From the NCBI RefSeq assembly GCF_000494755.1, contig NC_022657.1, positions 8,090,001 to 8,154,000 of the forward strand: a DNA stretch of 64,000 bases, read 5' to 3'. The translations under genes were made by a program, and so were the position numbers. The notes below the pieces were generated by a model, which had not been told where the DNA came from, did not search any database, and saw only the letters and a program-made list of their open reading frames with translations. The DNA comes from Amorphoplanes friuliensis DSM 7358. Lineage in GTDB: Bacteria > Actinomycetota > Actinomycetes > Mycobacteriales > Micromonosporaceae. This document shows, in pieces, positions 50,934 to 59,877 of this stretch (the stretch's first letter is position 1; each line of letters starts with the position of its first letter).

Positions 50934-53567
50934 GTGGGTAGCCACCGCAACGCGCTGGTCGCCGTCGTCCGGCAGGAACTGGCCGAGGCGCGGGGCACCG
51001 CCCGAGCCGTGCTGGCCGCGGCCGAGACGGCCCGCAGTGAGGCACTGCGCCGCAAACAGCTGATCAGGGACGCCTACTCGACCTGTCTGGCTCAGCTGGC
51101 CGAGGCGCGCGAGGCGGCCCGGCAGGACATCCTGCGCCGCACCAAGACCGAGGCCGCCCGGCTGACCCGCAACGTGGAGTCGCTGGCCGCGAGCTGTGCC
51201 TCCGGCGCCGCGACCAGTTCCTGGCGCTACTGGACACCCACCGAGCCCGACCGGGTCACCCGGCCCGGGCTGCTGCGGATCGGTTCCGTCAGCTACGACA
51301 TGGGCGACGGCGACCGGCGGCTGCCCGCGCTCGTGCCGCTGCTGGACCACGCCCACGTGAACATCGTGGGCGACCAGCGGACCGCCGACGGGGTCATCTC
51401 CGGGCTGCTGCTGCGCGCCCTGGGCACCACCCGTCCGGGTGAGGTCCGGCTCACCGTCTACGACCCCGAGCAGCTCGGCGGCACCCTCGCGGCGTTCGCG
51501 CCGCTCGGGAACGCGGGCCTGCTCTCGTTCGTCGGGCCGGGCGGGCTCAGCGCGGTGCTCGACGACCTGGTCGAGCAGATCTGCCGTGTCAACGAGACCG
51601 TGCTGGCCGGCGAGTACGCCTCCCTCGCCGACCTGACCGCCGCCACCACCGGCCCACGCCCCGAACCGTGGCGCATCGTCGTGCTCCTCGCCGACGCCGA
51701 GCTCACCCCGGCCCAGCGGGCGCAGCTCGACCGCATCGCCCGCACCGGCGTGGCCTGCGGCGTCCACCTGGTCGTCCGGGGGCTGGAGCTCCAGCCGCAT
51801 CCGACGGTCGAGCACATCACCGTGCACGAGGGCACCGCGACCTGCGACACCACCGGCGAGCTGACCGTCGACCTGGACGCGGCCCCGCCCGCGGACCGCA
51901 TCGCCGGTTTTGCCCGCACGACCGCCGAGCGCCTGCGCCAGGGCCCACCACCGGCCAGCTTCGCCGACCTGGAGCCGGAGAAGCTGTGGACGGAGTCGTC
52001 GGCGCACGGCCTGGTGGCCCCGATCGGCGACAGCACCGACGGGCCGCTCATCTCGGTGCCGCTGGGCGACGACCCGCCGCACGCCCTCATCGGCGGCCCG
52101 TCCGGCTCCGGCAAGACCAACCTGATCTACGCCTGGATCGGCTCGCTGGCCGCCCGGTACAGCCCCGACGAGCTGGCGTTCTACCTGCTGGACTTCAAGG
52201 AGGGCGTGTCGTTCGCGCGGTTCACGCCCGGCCCGCGCGACCCGAGCTGGCTGCCGCAGGTGCGGCTGGCGGGCATCAACGTCAACGGCGACCGCGAGTT
52301 CGGCCTGGCGATGCTGCGCCACCTCGGCGAGGAGCTGCGGGCCCGGGCCCAGGCCGCCAAACGGTACGAGGCGTCGAAGCTGGCCGAACTACGCGCCGAG
52401 GACCCCCGCGGGCACTGGCCGCGGATCGTCGCCGTCATCGACGAGTTCCAGGTGCTGCTGGCCGGTCGTGACGCCCTCGCCGACGAGGCCGTGTCGCTGC
52501 TGGAGGACCTCGCCCGGCGTGGTCGCTCCCAGGGCATCCACCTGGTGCTGGCCAGCCAGGACGTCTCCGGCATCGAGGCGCTGTGGGGCCGCTCCGGCCT
52601 CATCGGGCAGTTCACCCTGCGCATCGCGCTGCCCAAGGCGCGGCGCATCCTCGCCGACACCAACCTGGCTGCCGCGGTCATCCCGCGCTTCCACGCGGTC
52701 GTGAACGCCGACTCGGGCGCGGCCGGGGCGAACCACATCGTCCGGCTGCCCGACGCCGGCGACCGGACCGCCTGGCGCACCCTCCAGCGCAAGCTCTGGC
52801 ACAGCCGCCCGGACACCTGTGTGGCGCCGCGGCTCTTCGACGGTGACGCCGTTCCCCGGCTGCCCGAGGCGTACCGGCCGGCCGGGCGGGTGCCGAACGT
52901 GACGTCCGACATCGGCTCGTCCCCCGGCGCGGTGCTCGGTGAGCGGATCGACGTCTCCGCCCGGCCCGCGCGGCTGCGGCTGGGACGGATGCCCGGGCGC
53001 AACCTCGCCGTGCTGGGCACCCGCACCGACGAGGCCTGCGACGTGCTGGCCTCCGCCGCGCTGTCGCTGGCCGCGCAGGGGCCGGCGCGGTTCAGCGTCG
53101 TCTGTCTCGAGCCCGGGGCCGAGCGGTCCGCCGCCCGGCTGGTCGCCGAACTACCCCAGGCGGACTGGTACGGACCGGCCGACCTGGACCAGTTCTTCGG
53201 ATCCCTCACACCGGACGGCATCCCGCACTACGTCCTCGGCTACGCGCTGGACGCCGCCGGGCCGTCCTACCGGGACCGGCTGCGGTCGCTGCTGACCGAC
53301 GGGCCCGAGGACCGCACCCACGTGCTCGGCTGGTGGCGCTCGGTCCCCCGGCTGCGCGACGACCTCGGTGGTGTCGGCGCCCGGCTGGACACCATCGGCG
53401 CCTGGGTCGCCCTCGACGTGCAGGGCCCCGAGCTCAGCCCGCTCTCACCGCAGCCCGGCGGCCCGGTCTGGTACCCCCGACCGCGCCGGGCCCTCTTCTT
53501 CGACCGCTCGGTACACCGCCATCCGGAAGTGATCATCCCGTACGAGGTGAACAGTGACCACACGTGA
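50934..53567 (+). CDS. FtsK/SpoIIIE-like ATPase with three ATPase-like folds, one intact
   Basis: The 877-residue protein starts at GTG after GGGGGG. Residues 1-75 are an Ala/Arg-rich coiled coil. A first nucleotide-binding-like fold begins near HVNIVGDQRTADG (141) without a Walker A lysine. The central domain is intact: Walker A GGPSGSGKT (387-395), LDFKEGVSF, Walker B IVAVIDEF (498-505) and LASQDVSG. A third fold starts near NLAVLGTRTDEA (690), again without GK(S/T). Three tandem FtsK-type modules recall EccC of type VII secretion, but EccC has membrane helices and no helices are visible here. The 3' end overlaps the next gene by 14 bases. The substrate is unknown. Confidence 0.78.
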   Translation: MGSHRNALVAVVRQELAEARGTARAVLAAAETARSEALRRKQLIRDAYSTCLAQLAEAREAARQDILRRTKTEAARLTRNVESLAASCASGAATSSWRYWTPTEPDRVTRPGLLRIGSVSYDMGDGDRRLPALVPLLDHAHVNIVGDQRTADGVISGLLLRALGTTRPGEVRLTVYDPEQLGGTLAAFAPLGNAGLLSFVGPGGLSAVLDDLVEQICRVNETVLAGEYASLADLTAATTGPRPEPWRIVVLLADAELTPAQRAQLDRIARTGVACGVHLVVRGLELQPHPTVEHITVHEGTATCDTTGELTVDLDAAPPADRIAGFARTTAERLRQGPPPASFADLEPEKLWTESSAHGLVAPIGDSTDGPLISVPLGDDPPHALIGGPSGSGKTNLIYAWIGSLAARYSPDELAFYLLDFKEGVSFARFTPGPRDPSWLPQVRLAGINVNGDREFGLAMLRHLGEELRARAQAAKRYEASKLAELRAEDPRGHWPRIVAVIDEFQVLLAGRDALADEAVSLLEDLARRGRSQGIHLVLASQDVSGIEALWGRSGLIGQFTLRIALPKARRILADTNLAAAVIPRFHAVVNADSGAAGANHIVRLPDAGDRTAWRTLQRKLWHSRPDTCVAPRLFDGDAVPRLPEAYRPAGRVPNVTSDIGSSPGAVLGERIDVSARPARLRLGRMPGRNLAVLGTRTDEACDVLASAALSLAAQGPARFSVVCLEPGAERSAARLVAELPQADWYGPADLDQFFGSLTPDGIPHYVLGYALDAAGPSYRDRLRSLLTDGPEDRTHVLGWWRSVPRLRDDLGGVGARLDTIGAWVALDVQGPELSPLSPQPGGPVWYPRPRRALFFDRSVHRHPEVIIPYEVNSDHT

Positions 53568-54291
53568 CCGCGACTACCAGCTGATGATGAACGCGCTCGC
53601 CGACGTCGCCCGGCGGCGGGACGAGGCACTGGAGAACGCCGAGCAGGCCTACCAGACCAGCTCGGCGCAGGCGGCCGGTGAACTCTCCCGGGCGGAGAAC
53701 GACGCCATCTCGGCCGACCGCTGGGCCGGCGCGGCGGCGGCACAGGTGCTCGATGTGGACCGGGAGGCAGCCCGGCTCTGGGACGAGCTGCGCCGGGCCC
53801 GGGGAATGCGGGTGAAGGCGCTGGGCGAGCTGCCCGAACCCGCCGCGGTCGAGGCGCTGCCCCGCGTCGCCCTCGAAAGCTCCCCGGACTCCGGCGCAGC
53901 GGCCCCGGCACCGCGGCAGTCGGCCCGCACGCTGCTCTCCCGGGCGGCCGACCGCATCGACGTGACCGTACGCCCGTCCCAGCGCCGTTCCCTGCCACGC
54001 TGGGCGCTGCCCCTGCTCCCACTGCTGGGTGCCTTTGTCGCGGGGCTGTGCGGGCTGATCGCGGCCGGGCTGGTTACCTTCGGGGGTACGGGCATCCCCG
54101 GTGGGGCCGTGCTGCGAGGGCTGGGCTGGCTGGCGTTCGTGGTGGCGCCTTCTGCGGGCGTACCGGTGGCTGCGGCCCTGGCTCACCGCAGGCTGCGCTC
54201 CCGGCTCGACATCGGCGGCATCGGGCTGACCCTGCTCGGCGGCATGCTGGCGGCCACGGTCCTCTCCGTGACCTTCGCGTCCTCGCGGTGA
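53554..54291 (+). CDS. Coiled-coil membrane protein, probable partner of the FtsK-like ATPase
   Basis: The 245-residue protein from GTG overlaps the ATPase gene by 14 bases. Residues 1-95 are predicted coiled coil (ALADVARRRDEALENAEQAYQTSSAQAAGELSRA...), similar in style to the N-terminus of the ATPase (AYSTCLAQLAEAREAA). A Pro/Ala/Arg linker leads to three or four membrane segments (about 150-245). It could dock the soluble ATPase to the membrane through the shared coiled coil; that is inference. No known family was recognised. Confidence 0.6.
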   Translation: MTTRDRDYQLMMNALADVARRRDEALENAEQAYQTSSAQAAGELSRAENDAISADRWAGAAAAQVLDVDREAARLWDELRRARGMRVKALGELPEPAAVEALPRVALESSPDSGAAAPAPRQSARTLLSRAADRIDVTVRPSQRRSLPRWALPLLPLLGAFVAGLCGLIAAGLVTFGGTGIPGGAVLRGLGWLAFVVAPSAGVPVAAALAHRRLRSRLDIGGIGLTLLGGMLAATVLSVTFASSR

Positions 54292-54310
54292 GGCCGTAGG
54301 GTTCCTCTCC

Positions 54311-55186
54311 ATGAGGGAGCCCGCCATCGAGGTCAATGGCTTGCGGAAGGTCTACGGCGACACCGTCGCGGTGGACGGCCTGGACCTGACCGTGGCCCGC
54401 GGTGAGATCTTCGCGCTGCTCGGGCCCAACGGCGCCGGCAAGACGACGACGGTCGAGATCCTGGAGGGCTACCGCCGCCGAGACGGTGGTGACGTCACTG
54501 TGCTGGGCGTCGACCCGGCCGTGGTCCACAGCCGCGGAGCCCGCACCGACGTGTCCGCGCGGCGCTGGCGCGAGCGGGTCGGCATCGTCCTGCAGGGCAC
54601 CGGCGAGTTCGACGAGCTCACGGTGGGCGAGGTCGTCAACCACTTCGCGCGCTTCTACCCGGACCCGGACGACCCGGCGTCGGTCATCGACCGCGTGGGT
54701 CTGGGCGCCAAGGCGAAGGCCCGCACCCACACGCTCTCCGGCGGCCAGAAGCGCCGCCTCGACGTCGCCCTGGGCATCATCGGGCGTCCCGAGCTGCTCT
54801 TCCTGGACGAGCCGACGACCGGCTTCGACCCCGAGGCGCGGCGGGAGTTCTGGGCGCTGATCCGGGACCTGGCCGGGGGCGGTACGACGATCGTGCTGAC
54901 CACGCACTACCTGGAGGAGGCGGAGACGCTGGCGGACCGGGTCGGTGTCATCGCCGCGGGTCGCCTGATCGCCGTCGACAGCCCCCGGCAGCTCGGCAAT
55001 CGTGACTCGGCGCTGGCGACCGTCTCCTGGCGTACCGGGGAAGGGGTCTGGGAGCACGAGCAGAGCGCGACCCCGACCGTGCTGGTCGCCGAGCTCGCGG
55101 AGCGGTTCGGCGGTGAGGTGCCGGGGCTGACCGTCACCCGGCCGACGCTCGAGGACATCTATCTCACGATGATCGGAGCCGCATGA
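54311..55186 (+). CDS. DrrA-type ABC transporter ATP-binding protein
   Basis: The 291-residue protein has an N-terminal ABC domain: Walker A GPNGAGKTT, signature LSGGQKRR, Walker B LLFLDEPTTGFD and the switch histidine in LTTHYLEEAE. A short C-terminal extension typical of the DrrA/CcmA drug-export type follows. It overlaps the permease gene by four bases. Together they form an ABC-2 exporter, of a type often used for antibiotics, lipids or wall precursors. It starts 20 bp after the coiled-coil membrane gene, so it may be on the same transcript as the FtsK-like cassette. Confidence 0.9.
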   Translation: MREPAIEVNGLRKVYGDTVAVDGLDLTVARGEIFALLGPNGAGKTTTVEILEGYRRRDGGDVTVLGVDPAVVHSRGARTDVSARRWRERVGIVLQGTGEFDELTVGEVVNHFARFYPDPDDPASVIDRVGLGAKAKARTHTLSGGQKRRLDVALGIIGRPELLFLDEPTTGFDPEARREFWALIRDLAGGGTTIVLTTHYLEEAETLADRVGVIAAGRLIAVDSPRQLGNRDSALATVSWRTGEGVWEHEQSATPTVLVAELAERFGGEVPGLTVTRPTLEDIYLTMIGAA

Positions 55187-55974
55187 GCGCTGCGAAGCTG
55201 GGGCTCGGCCAGGGCGGCCTGGAGGTCAAGCAGTTCCTGCGGAGCCGGGAGCAGGTGATGTTCACGCTGGCCTTCCCGGCGATCCTCCTGCTGGTCTTCG
55301 GCTCGATCTTCAAGGGCGACATCGGGCAGGGCGTGAAGTTCACGCAGTACTTCGTCACCGGCATGATCGCGACCGGGCTGATGACCGCCGGCTTCCAGGC
55401 GCTGGCCATCCAGATCCCGATGGAACGCGACCGCGGTGTGCTCAAGCGGCTGCTCGGCACGCCCATGCCGAAGTGGGTCTACTTCGCCGGCAAGGTGCTG
55501 ATGGTGGCCTTCATCGCGGTGCTGGAGACGGCCATCCTGCTCGCCGTGGCGACGCTGCTCTTCGGCCTCGACCTGCCGGACACCGGCGCCAAGTGGCTGA
55601 CGTTCCTCTGGGTGTCAGCGCTGGGCATCACCGCTTGCACGCTCTGCGGGGTCGCCTTCTCGTCGCTGGCGCGGACGGGACGCAGTGCGCCGGCCGTGGT
55701 GACCCCGGTGGCGCTGATCCTGCAGTTCACCTCCGGGGTGTTCTTCGTCTTCACCGACCTGCCGGCCTGGATGCAAAATCTGGCGTCGCTCTTCCCGCTG
55801 AAGTGGATGTGCCAGGGGCTGCGGTCGGTCTTCCTGCCGGAGTCGTTCGGCGCGCGCGAGCCCGGCGGCTCCTACGACCTGCCGATGGTCGCGCTGGTGC
55901 TGGGGGTGTGGTGCCTGGTGGCCCTCGTCCTGTGCCTGACCACGTTCCGATGGACCACCAAGCGCGACGGCTGA
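55183..55974 (+). CDS. ABC-2 type permease
   Basis: The 263-residue protein has six hydrophobic segments with the ABC-2 pattern: a cytosolic N-terminus (EVKQFLRSREQVMFTLAFPAILLLVFGSIF), YFVTGMIATGLMTAGFQALAIQIPMERDRGVLKRLLGTPMPKWVYFAGK, and VFFVFTDLPAWMQNLASLFPLKWMCQGLR. Start overlap with the ATPase gene indicates a two-component exporter. The substrate is not predictable. It ends eight bases before the convergent hydroxybutyryl-CoA dehydrogenase gene. Confidence 0.88.
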   Translation: MSAAKLGLGQGGLEVKQFLRSREQVMFTLAFPAILLLVFGSIFKGDIGQGVKFTQYFVTGMIATGLMTAGFQALAIQIPMERDRGVLKRLLGTPMPKWVYFAGKVLMVAFIAVLETAILLAVATLLFGLDLPDTGAKWLTFLWVSALGITACTLCGVAFSSLARTGRSAPAVVTPVALILQFTSGVFFVFTDLPAWMQNLASLFPLKWMCQGLRSVFLPESFGAREPGGSYDLPMVALVLGVWCLVALVLCLTTFRWTTKRDG

Positions 55975-55982
55975 CCCGCGTC

Positions 55983-56831
55983 TCAGTAGGTGTAGAAGCC
56001 CTTGCCGGTCTTGCGGCCCAGGTCGCCCGCGGTGACCATCCGCTGGAGCAGCTCCGGCGGGAAGAACTTCTCGTCGCCGGTGTCGCGGTGGATGTTGCCG
56101 GCGGCGTTGAGCATCACGTCGAGGCCGGTGAGGTCGACGGTGGCCAGCGGGCCCATGGCGTGCCCGAAGCCCAGCTTCATCACGGTGTCGAGGTCGGCGG
56201 CCGACACCACACCGTTCTCGACCAGCTTGATCGCCTCGACCAGCAGCGCGGAGAAGAGCCGGTTGGAGACGAAGCCGGCGACGTCACGCTTGACCTCGAC
56301 GCAGGTCTTGCCGACCTCCTCGGCGAAGTTCCGCGCGCTCGCCAGCGTCTCGTCGGAGGTCTGGTAGCCCCGGACCAGCTCGACGAGCTTCATCATCGGC
56401 ACCGGTGAGAAGAAGTGGATGCCGACGACCGACTCGGGACGCGAGGTGACCGCCGCGATCTGGGTGATCGGGATGGCGGAGGTGTTGGTGCCGAGCACCG
56501 CGCCGGGCTTGCAGATCTTGTCGAGGGCCCGGAAGACCTCGTGTTTCGCCTCGAGCTTCTCGTAGATCGCCTCGACCACCACGTCGGCGTCGGCCATCGC
56601 GTCCAGCTCGGTGGTCGTGGTGATCCGCCCGACCGCCGCCTCGGCGTCCTCGGCCGAGATCTTGCCCTTGTTCGCGAAGCGCCCGAGGGAGTCCCGGATC
56701 GCCGCCACACCCCGGCTCAGCGAGGCCTCGTCCAGGTCCCGCATGGTGACCTGCCACCCCGCCTGGGCGGCCACCTGGGCGATGCCCGAACCCATCAGAC
56801 CGGAGCCGATGACCGCGAGTCGACCCGCCAT
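55983..56831 (-). CDS. hbd: 3-hydroxybutyryl-CoA dehydrogenase
   Basis: The ATG at 56831, seven bases after AAGGAGAG, gives 282 residues beginning MAGRLAVIGSGLMGSGIAQVAAQ with the NAD GxGxxG motif (9-14). The catalytic His/Glu region HFFSPVPMMKLVELVRG and the C-terminal helical domain with GFVSNRLFSALLVEAIKLVENGVVSAADLDTVMKLGFGHAMGPLATVDLTGLD are all present. It interconverts acetoacetyl-CoA and 3-hydroxybutyryl-CoA. The thiolase at 36.9 kb supplies its substrate and the crotonase-type enzyme at 0.8 kb could act next, but the genes are dispersed. Confidence 0.92.
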   Translation of the reverse strand: MAGRLAVIGSGLMGSGIAQVAAQAGWQVTMRDLDEASLSRGVAAIRDSLGRFANKGKISAEDAEAAVGRITTTTELDAMADADVVVEAIYEKLEAKHEVFRALDKICKPGAVLGTNTSAIPITQIAAVTSRPESVVGIHFFSPVPMMKLVELVRGYQTSDETLASARNFAEEVGKTCVEVKRDVAGFVSNRLFSALLVEAIKLVENGVVSAADLDTVMKLGFGHAMGPLATVDLTGLDVMLNAAGNIHRDTGDEKFFPPELLQRMVTAGDLGRKTGKGFYTY

Positions 56832-56951
56832 GTGTGCTCTCCTTCTCTCCACGTTGAGATTCCCCGGACAGCCTAGCGGCCCTGCTTAACGCTGACTCAG
56901 GGCCTCGATCGGGGCAAATCCCCGGAAATGACTCGTCGCCGGTGCCAGACT

Positions 56952-57314
56952 ATGCCCATGCCACCTAGCGACGGCTGGTACCTGCTCGGCCCCTTCATAG
57001 CCGTCGCGCTGGTGGGGTTCCTCGGCGCGATCTTCTGGCGCATGGGCCTGCAGTGGACGCAGGCCCGCGAGGACCCCCTGCGCGAGCTCTACGAGGGCCT
57101 GGCCATCTTCGGCGACGCCGAGGACTACGGCCTGCTCTGCCCCGCCGCCGCCACGGACGACCCCGGCATCGCCGAGGAGATCCGTAGCCTGCTGTCGGCG
57201 GCCGGCATCCGCTCCACCTCGGCCGAACGCCCCGACGGCCGCCTGCTCGTCCTCGTCTTTCCCGAGGAGGTCGACGAAGCCCGGCGATTGGTCGGCGGCT
57301 CCCCGGCCCTCTGA
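56952..57314 (+). CDS. Small single-pass membrane protein with DUF2007-like domain
   Basis: The product is about 120 residues; ATG codons at 56952 and 56958 are both plausible starts. One membrane helix (GPFIAVALVGFLGAIFWRMGL) is followed by a cytosolic domain with ATDDPGIAEEIRSLLSAAGIRSTSAERPDGRLLVLVFPEEVDEARRLVGG. The pattern of an amphipathic helix, AAGI, two strands and VFPEEVDEA resembles the DUF2007 putative signal-transducing fold. Function is unknown. Confidence 0.6.
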   Translation: MPMPPSDGWYLLGPFIAVALVGFLGAIFWRMGLQWTQAREDPLRELYEGLAIFGDAEDYGLLCPAAATDDPGIAEEIRSLLSAAGIRSTSAERPDGRLLVLVFPEEVDEARRLVGGSPAL

Positions 57315-57340
57315 GGCGGTCCAACCATTACCGTCGATGC

Positions 57341-57967
57341 ATGACCGACGCCTTCAAGCTGCCCGCGCTCCCCTTTGCCGTCACCGCGTCGCCTCCCGAG
57401 GTGTGGCGCCGGGACGACACCGCGGACGCGGTTGTCGCCGATGCGCCCGCCCACACCGACTTCTACATCAACCCCGGTGGTCCGGACTCGGCCGATGCCG
57501 AGACGATCCTCAACGCCCCGAGCCTGCTCGGTTCCCCGCCCAGCGGCGACTTCCAGCTCACGGCCCGGGTCAGCGTCGACTTCCGTTCCCAGTACGACGC
57601 CGGCGTCCTGCTGCTGTGGGCCGACGATAAGCACTGGGCGAAGTTCTGCTTCGAGTTCTCACCAGCCTCGTCGCCCATGGTCGTCTCGGTGGTGACCCGG
57701 GAGGTCTCCGACGACGCCAACGCCTTCACCGTCGACAGCAACACGGTCTGGCTGCGGCTGTCCCGCATCGACCGGGCGTACGCCTTCCACGCCTCGACCG
57801 ACGGCACGACCTGGCAGCTGATCCGCTTCTTCCACCTGGGCGACGACACGGGCACCCATCAGATCGGCTTCGAAGGCCAGTCACCCACGGGCGAAGGCTG
57901 CACGGTCACCTTCGACCGCATCACCTTCACCCCGCAGCGGCTGGCTGAGCTGCGCGACGGCTCCTGA
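57341..57967 (+). CDS. DUF1349 (concanavalin-like) domain protein
   Basis: The 208-residue single-domain protein has the DUF1349 features FQLTARVSVDFRSQYDAGVLLLWADDKHWAKFCFEFS, WLRLSRIDRAYAFHASTDGTTWQLIRFF and IGFEGQSPTGEGCTVTFDRITF. The family has a jelly-roll fold resembling carbohydrate-binding lectins such as yeast YwfC-like proteins. No signal peptide is present, so it is cytosolic. The ligand is unknown. It converges on murA with 6 bp between the stops. Confidence 0.8.
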   Translation: MTDAFKLPALPFAVTASPPEVWRRDDTADAVVADAPAHTDFYINPGGPDSADAETILNAPSLLGSPPSGDFQLTARVSVDFRSQYDAGVLLLWADDKHWAKFCFEFSPASSPMVVSVVTREVSDDANAFTVDSNTVWLRLSRIDRAYAFHASTDGTTWQLIRFFHLGDDTGTHQIGFEGQSPTGEGCTVTFDRITFTPQRLAELRDGS

Positions 57968-57973
57968 GAGGCC

Positions 57974-59260
57974 TCAGAAATCGAACGTGGGCTCGGTGAC
58001 CACACCACGTTCGACGTCGACGCCGAGGTTGGCCAGGTCGGAGACGAAGTCGGGGTACCCGCGGTCGATGTGGTGCACCTCGCCGACCTCGGTGACGCCG
58101 TCCGCGCACAGACCGGCGATGACCAGGCCCGCACCCGCGCGGATGTCGGTCGCCCGCACCGGCGCGCCGGAGAGCCGCTCGCGGCCGTTGACCACGGCGT
58201 GGTGGCCGTCGGTGCGGATGTCGGCGCCCAGGCGGACCATCTCGTTCACGAACATGAAGCGGCCGTCGAAGATGTTCTCGGTGATCAGCGACGAGCCGGA
58301 GCTCACCGCGGCCAGACCGATGGCCATCGGCAGCAGGTCGGTCGCAAACCCCGGATAGGGCAGGGTCACGATGTCGACGGCCTTCGGGCGGTCGTCCATG
58401 CGTACGCGGAACTGGTTGTCACCCGGCTCGACCACCGCGCCGGCGGAGACGAGCTTGTCCAGGGCGATCGCCAGGTATTCGGGCCGGACACCGTGGATCG
58501 TGACGTCGCCGCGGGTCATCGCCGCGCCGAAGGCCCAGGTCCCGCCGACGATGCGGTCGCCGACCGTGGTGTGCTGGACCGGCTTGAGGCCGTCGACGCC
58601 CTCGATGGTCAGCGTGGAAGTGCCGGCGCCCGTGATCTGGGCGCCCATGGCGGTGAGCATGTCGCAGATGTCGACGATCTCCGGCTCGCGGGCCGCGTTG
58701 TCGATCTCGGTGACGCCCTTGGCCAGAACGGCGGCCATCAGGAGGTTCTCGGTGGCGCCGACGCTCGGGAAGTCCAGCCAGATCTTGCCGCCGTGCAGAC
58801 CGCCGGGGGCCGAGGCGATGACAAAACCGTGCTCGCCGGAGATCTCGGCGCCCATCCGGGCCAGACCGGCCACGTGCATGTCGAGACCGCGCGAGCCGAT
58901 CGCGTCACCGCCCGGGTGCGCCACCCGGACGTAGCCGCGGCGGGCCAGCAGCGGGCCCAGCACGCAGATGGACGCACGCAGCCGGCGGACGAGGTCGTAA
59001 TCCGTCTCGCTGCCCGGCTCGGCGGGCACGTCGATGGTCGCCTCGCCGTTCTCCAGCGACACCTCGCAGCCCAGCCGGCGCAGCACCTCGGCCATGATGG
59101 CGACGTCGGTGATGCGCGGGACATTCGACACCACGCTGCGGCCCTCGGCCAGCAGGGCGACCGCCATCAGCTTGAGTGCGGAATTCTTCGCACCACCCAC
59201 CGAGACATCGCCGGAGAGACGCGCGCCGCCCTTGACCCTGATCACATCCACGCGGGCCAT
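57974..59260 (-). CDS. murA: UDP-N-acetylglucosamine 1-carboxyvinyltransferase (MurA) with Asp in place of the catalytic Cys
   Basis: The 428-residue enzyme catalyses the first committed step of peptidoglycan precursor synthesis. It begins IRVKGGARLSGDVSVGGAKNSALKLM, the conserved KN-containing motif. The active-site loop reads HPGGDAIGSRGLDMH, with D119 where the fosfomycin-reactive cysteine of most bacteria lies (C115 in E. coli). That Asp form is also known from Mycobacterium and Chlamydia and makes the enzyme insensitive to fosfomycin. Late motifs TLPYPGFATDLLPMA and RFMFVNEMVRLGADI are intact. It is divergent from the adenosyltransferase gene. Confidence 0.95.
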   Translation of the reverse strand: MARVDVIRVKGGARLSGDVSVGGAKNSALKLMAVALLAEGRSVVSNVPRITDVAIMAEVLRRLGCEVSLENGEATIDVPAEPGSETDYDLVRRLRASICVLGPLLARRGYVRVAHPGGDAIGSRGLDMHVAGLARMGAEISGEHGFVIASAPGGLHGGKIWLDFPSVGATENLLMAAVLAKGVTEIDNAAREPEIVDICDMLTAMGAQITGAGTSTLTIEGVDGLKPVQHTTVGDRIVGGTWAFGAAMTRGDVTIHGVRPEYLAIALDKLVSAGAVVEPGDNQFRVRMDDRPKAVDIVTLPYPGFATDLLPMAIGLAAVSSGSSLITENIFDGRFMFVNEMVRLGADIRTDGHHAVVNGRERLSGAPVRATDIRAGAGLVIAGLCADGVTEVGEVHHIDRGYPDFVSDLANLGVDVERGVVTEPTFDF

Positions 59261-59301
59261 CGTATGGGGCGGCGAACGGCGACCTCCGTAGGGTGGGGGG
59301 C

Positions 59302-59877
59302 ATGGCTGTGCATCTCACCCGCATCTACACCCGCACCGGCGACGCCGGTGCGACCCGGCTGGGCAACAACGAGGTCGCCGCGAAGACCGATCCGCGGGTC
59401 GCGGCGTACGCGGACGCCGACGAGTGCAACGCGGCGATCGGTGTCGCGCTGGCCCTGGGCGCGCTCGCCCCGGACGTGAAGAGCGTGCTCACGGCCGTGC
59501 AGAACGACCTGTTCGATGTGGGCGCCGACCTGTGCAACCCGCTGGCCGACGACCCGCCGTACCCGCCGCTGCGCATCAACGAGGCCTACGTGACGCGTCT
59601 CGAGGGCTGGTGCGACGAATACAACGACCAGCTGCCGGCACTCGATTCTTTTGTGCTGCCGGGTGGCACCCCGGGCGCGGCGCTGCTGCACGTGGCCCGG
59701 ACGGTCGCCCGCCGCGCTGAGCGGTCGGCGTGGGCGCTCTACGAACTGGACGAGGCCCGCACGTCGCTGCTGCCGGCGAAGTACCTGAACCGGCTCTCGG
59801 ACCTGCTCTTCATTTTGGCGCGCACGGCAAACCCGAGCGGCGACGTGAAGTGGGTCCCCGGAGGGGTGTCTCAGTAG
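59302..59877 (+). CDS. PduO-type cob(I)alamin adenosyltransferase
   Basis: I chose the ATG at 59302, after GGGGGG; an upstream in-frame start is less likely. The 191-residue protein has the N-terminal ATP motif YTRTGDAGATRLGNN, then DADECNAAIGVAL, and the C-terminal RTVARRAERSAWALYE and NRLSDLLFILAR helices, all characteristic of PduO-type corrinoid adenosyltransferases. It makes adenosylcobalamin from cob(I)alamin and ATP, supplying the coenzyme for the mutase. The stop overlaps the convergent DUF2550 gene by seven bases. Confidence 0.9.
   Translation: MAVHLTRIYTRTGDAGATRLGNNEVAAKTDPRVAAYADADECNAAIGVALALGALAPDVKSVLTAVQNDLFDVGADLCNPLADDPPYPPLRINEAYVTRLEGWCDEYNDQLPALDSFVLPGGTPGAALLHVARTVARRAERSAWALYELDEARTSLLPAKYLNRLSDLLFILARTANPSGDVKWVPGGVSQ

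Noticed and set aside
50934..53567. Calling the FtsK-like ATPase a type VII secretion EccC
   Set aside because: It has no membrane helices, and no WXG100, EccB, EccD, EccE or mycosin genes are in the window.
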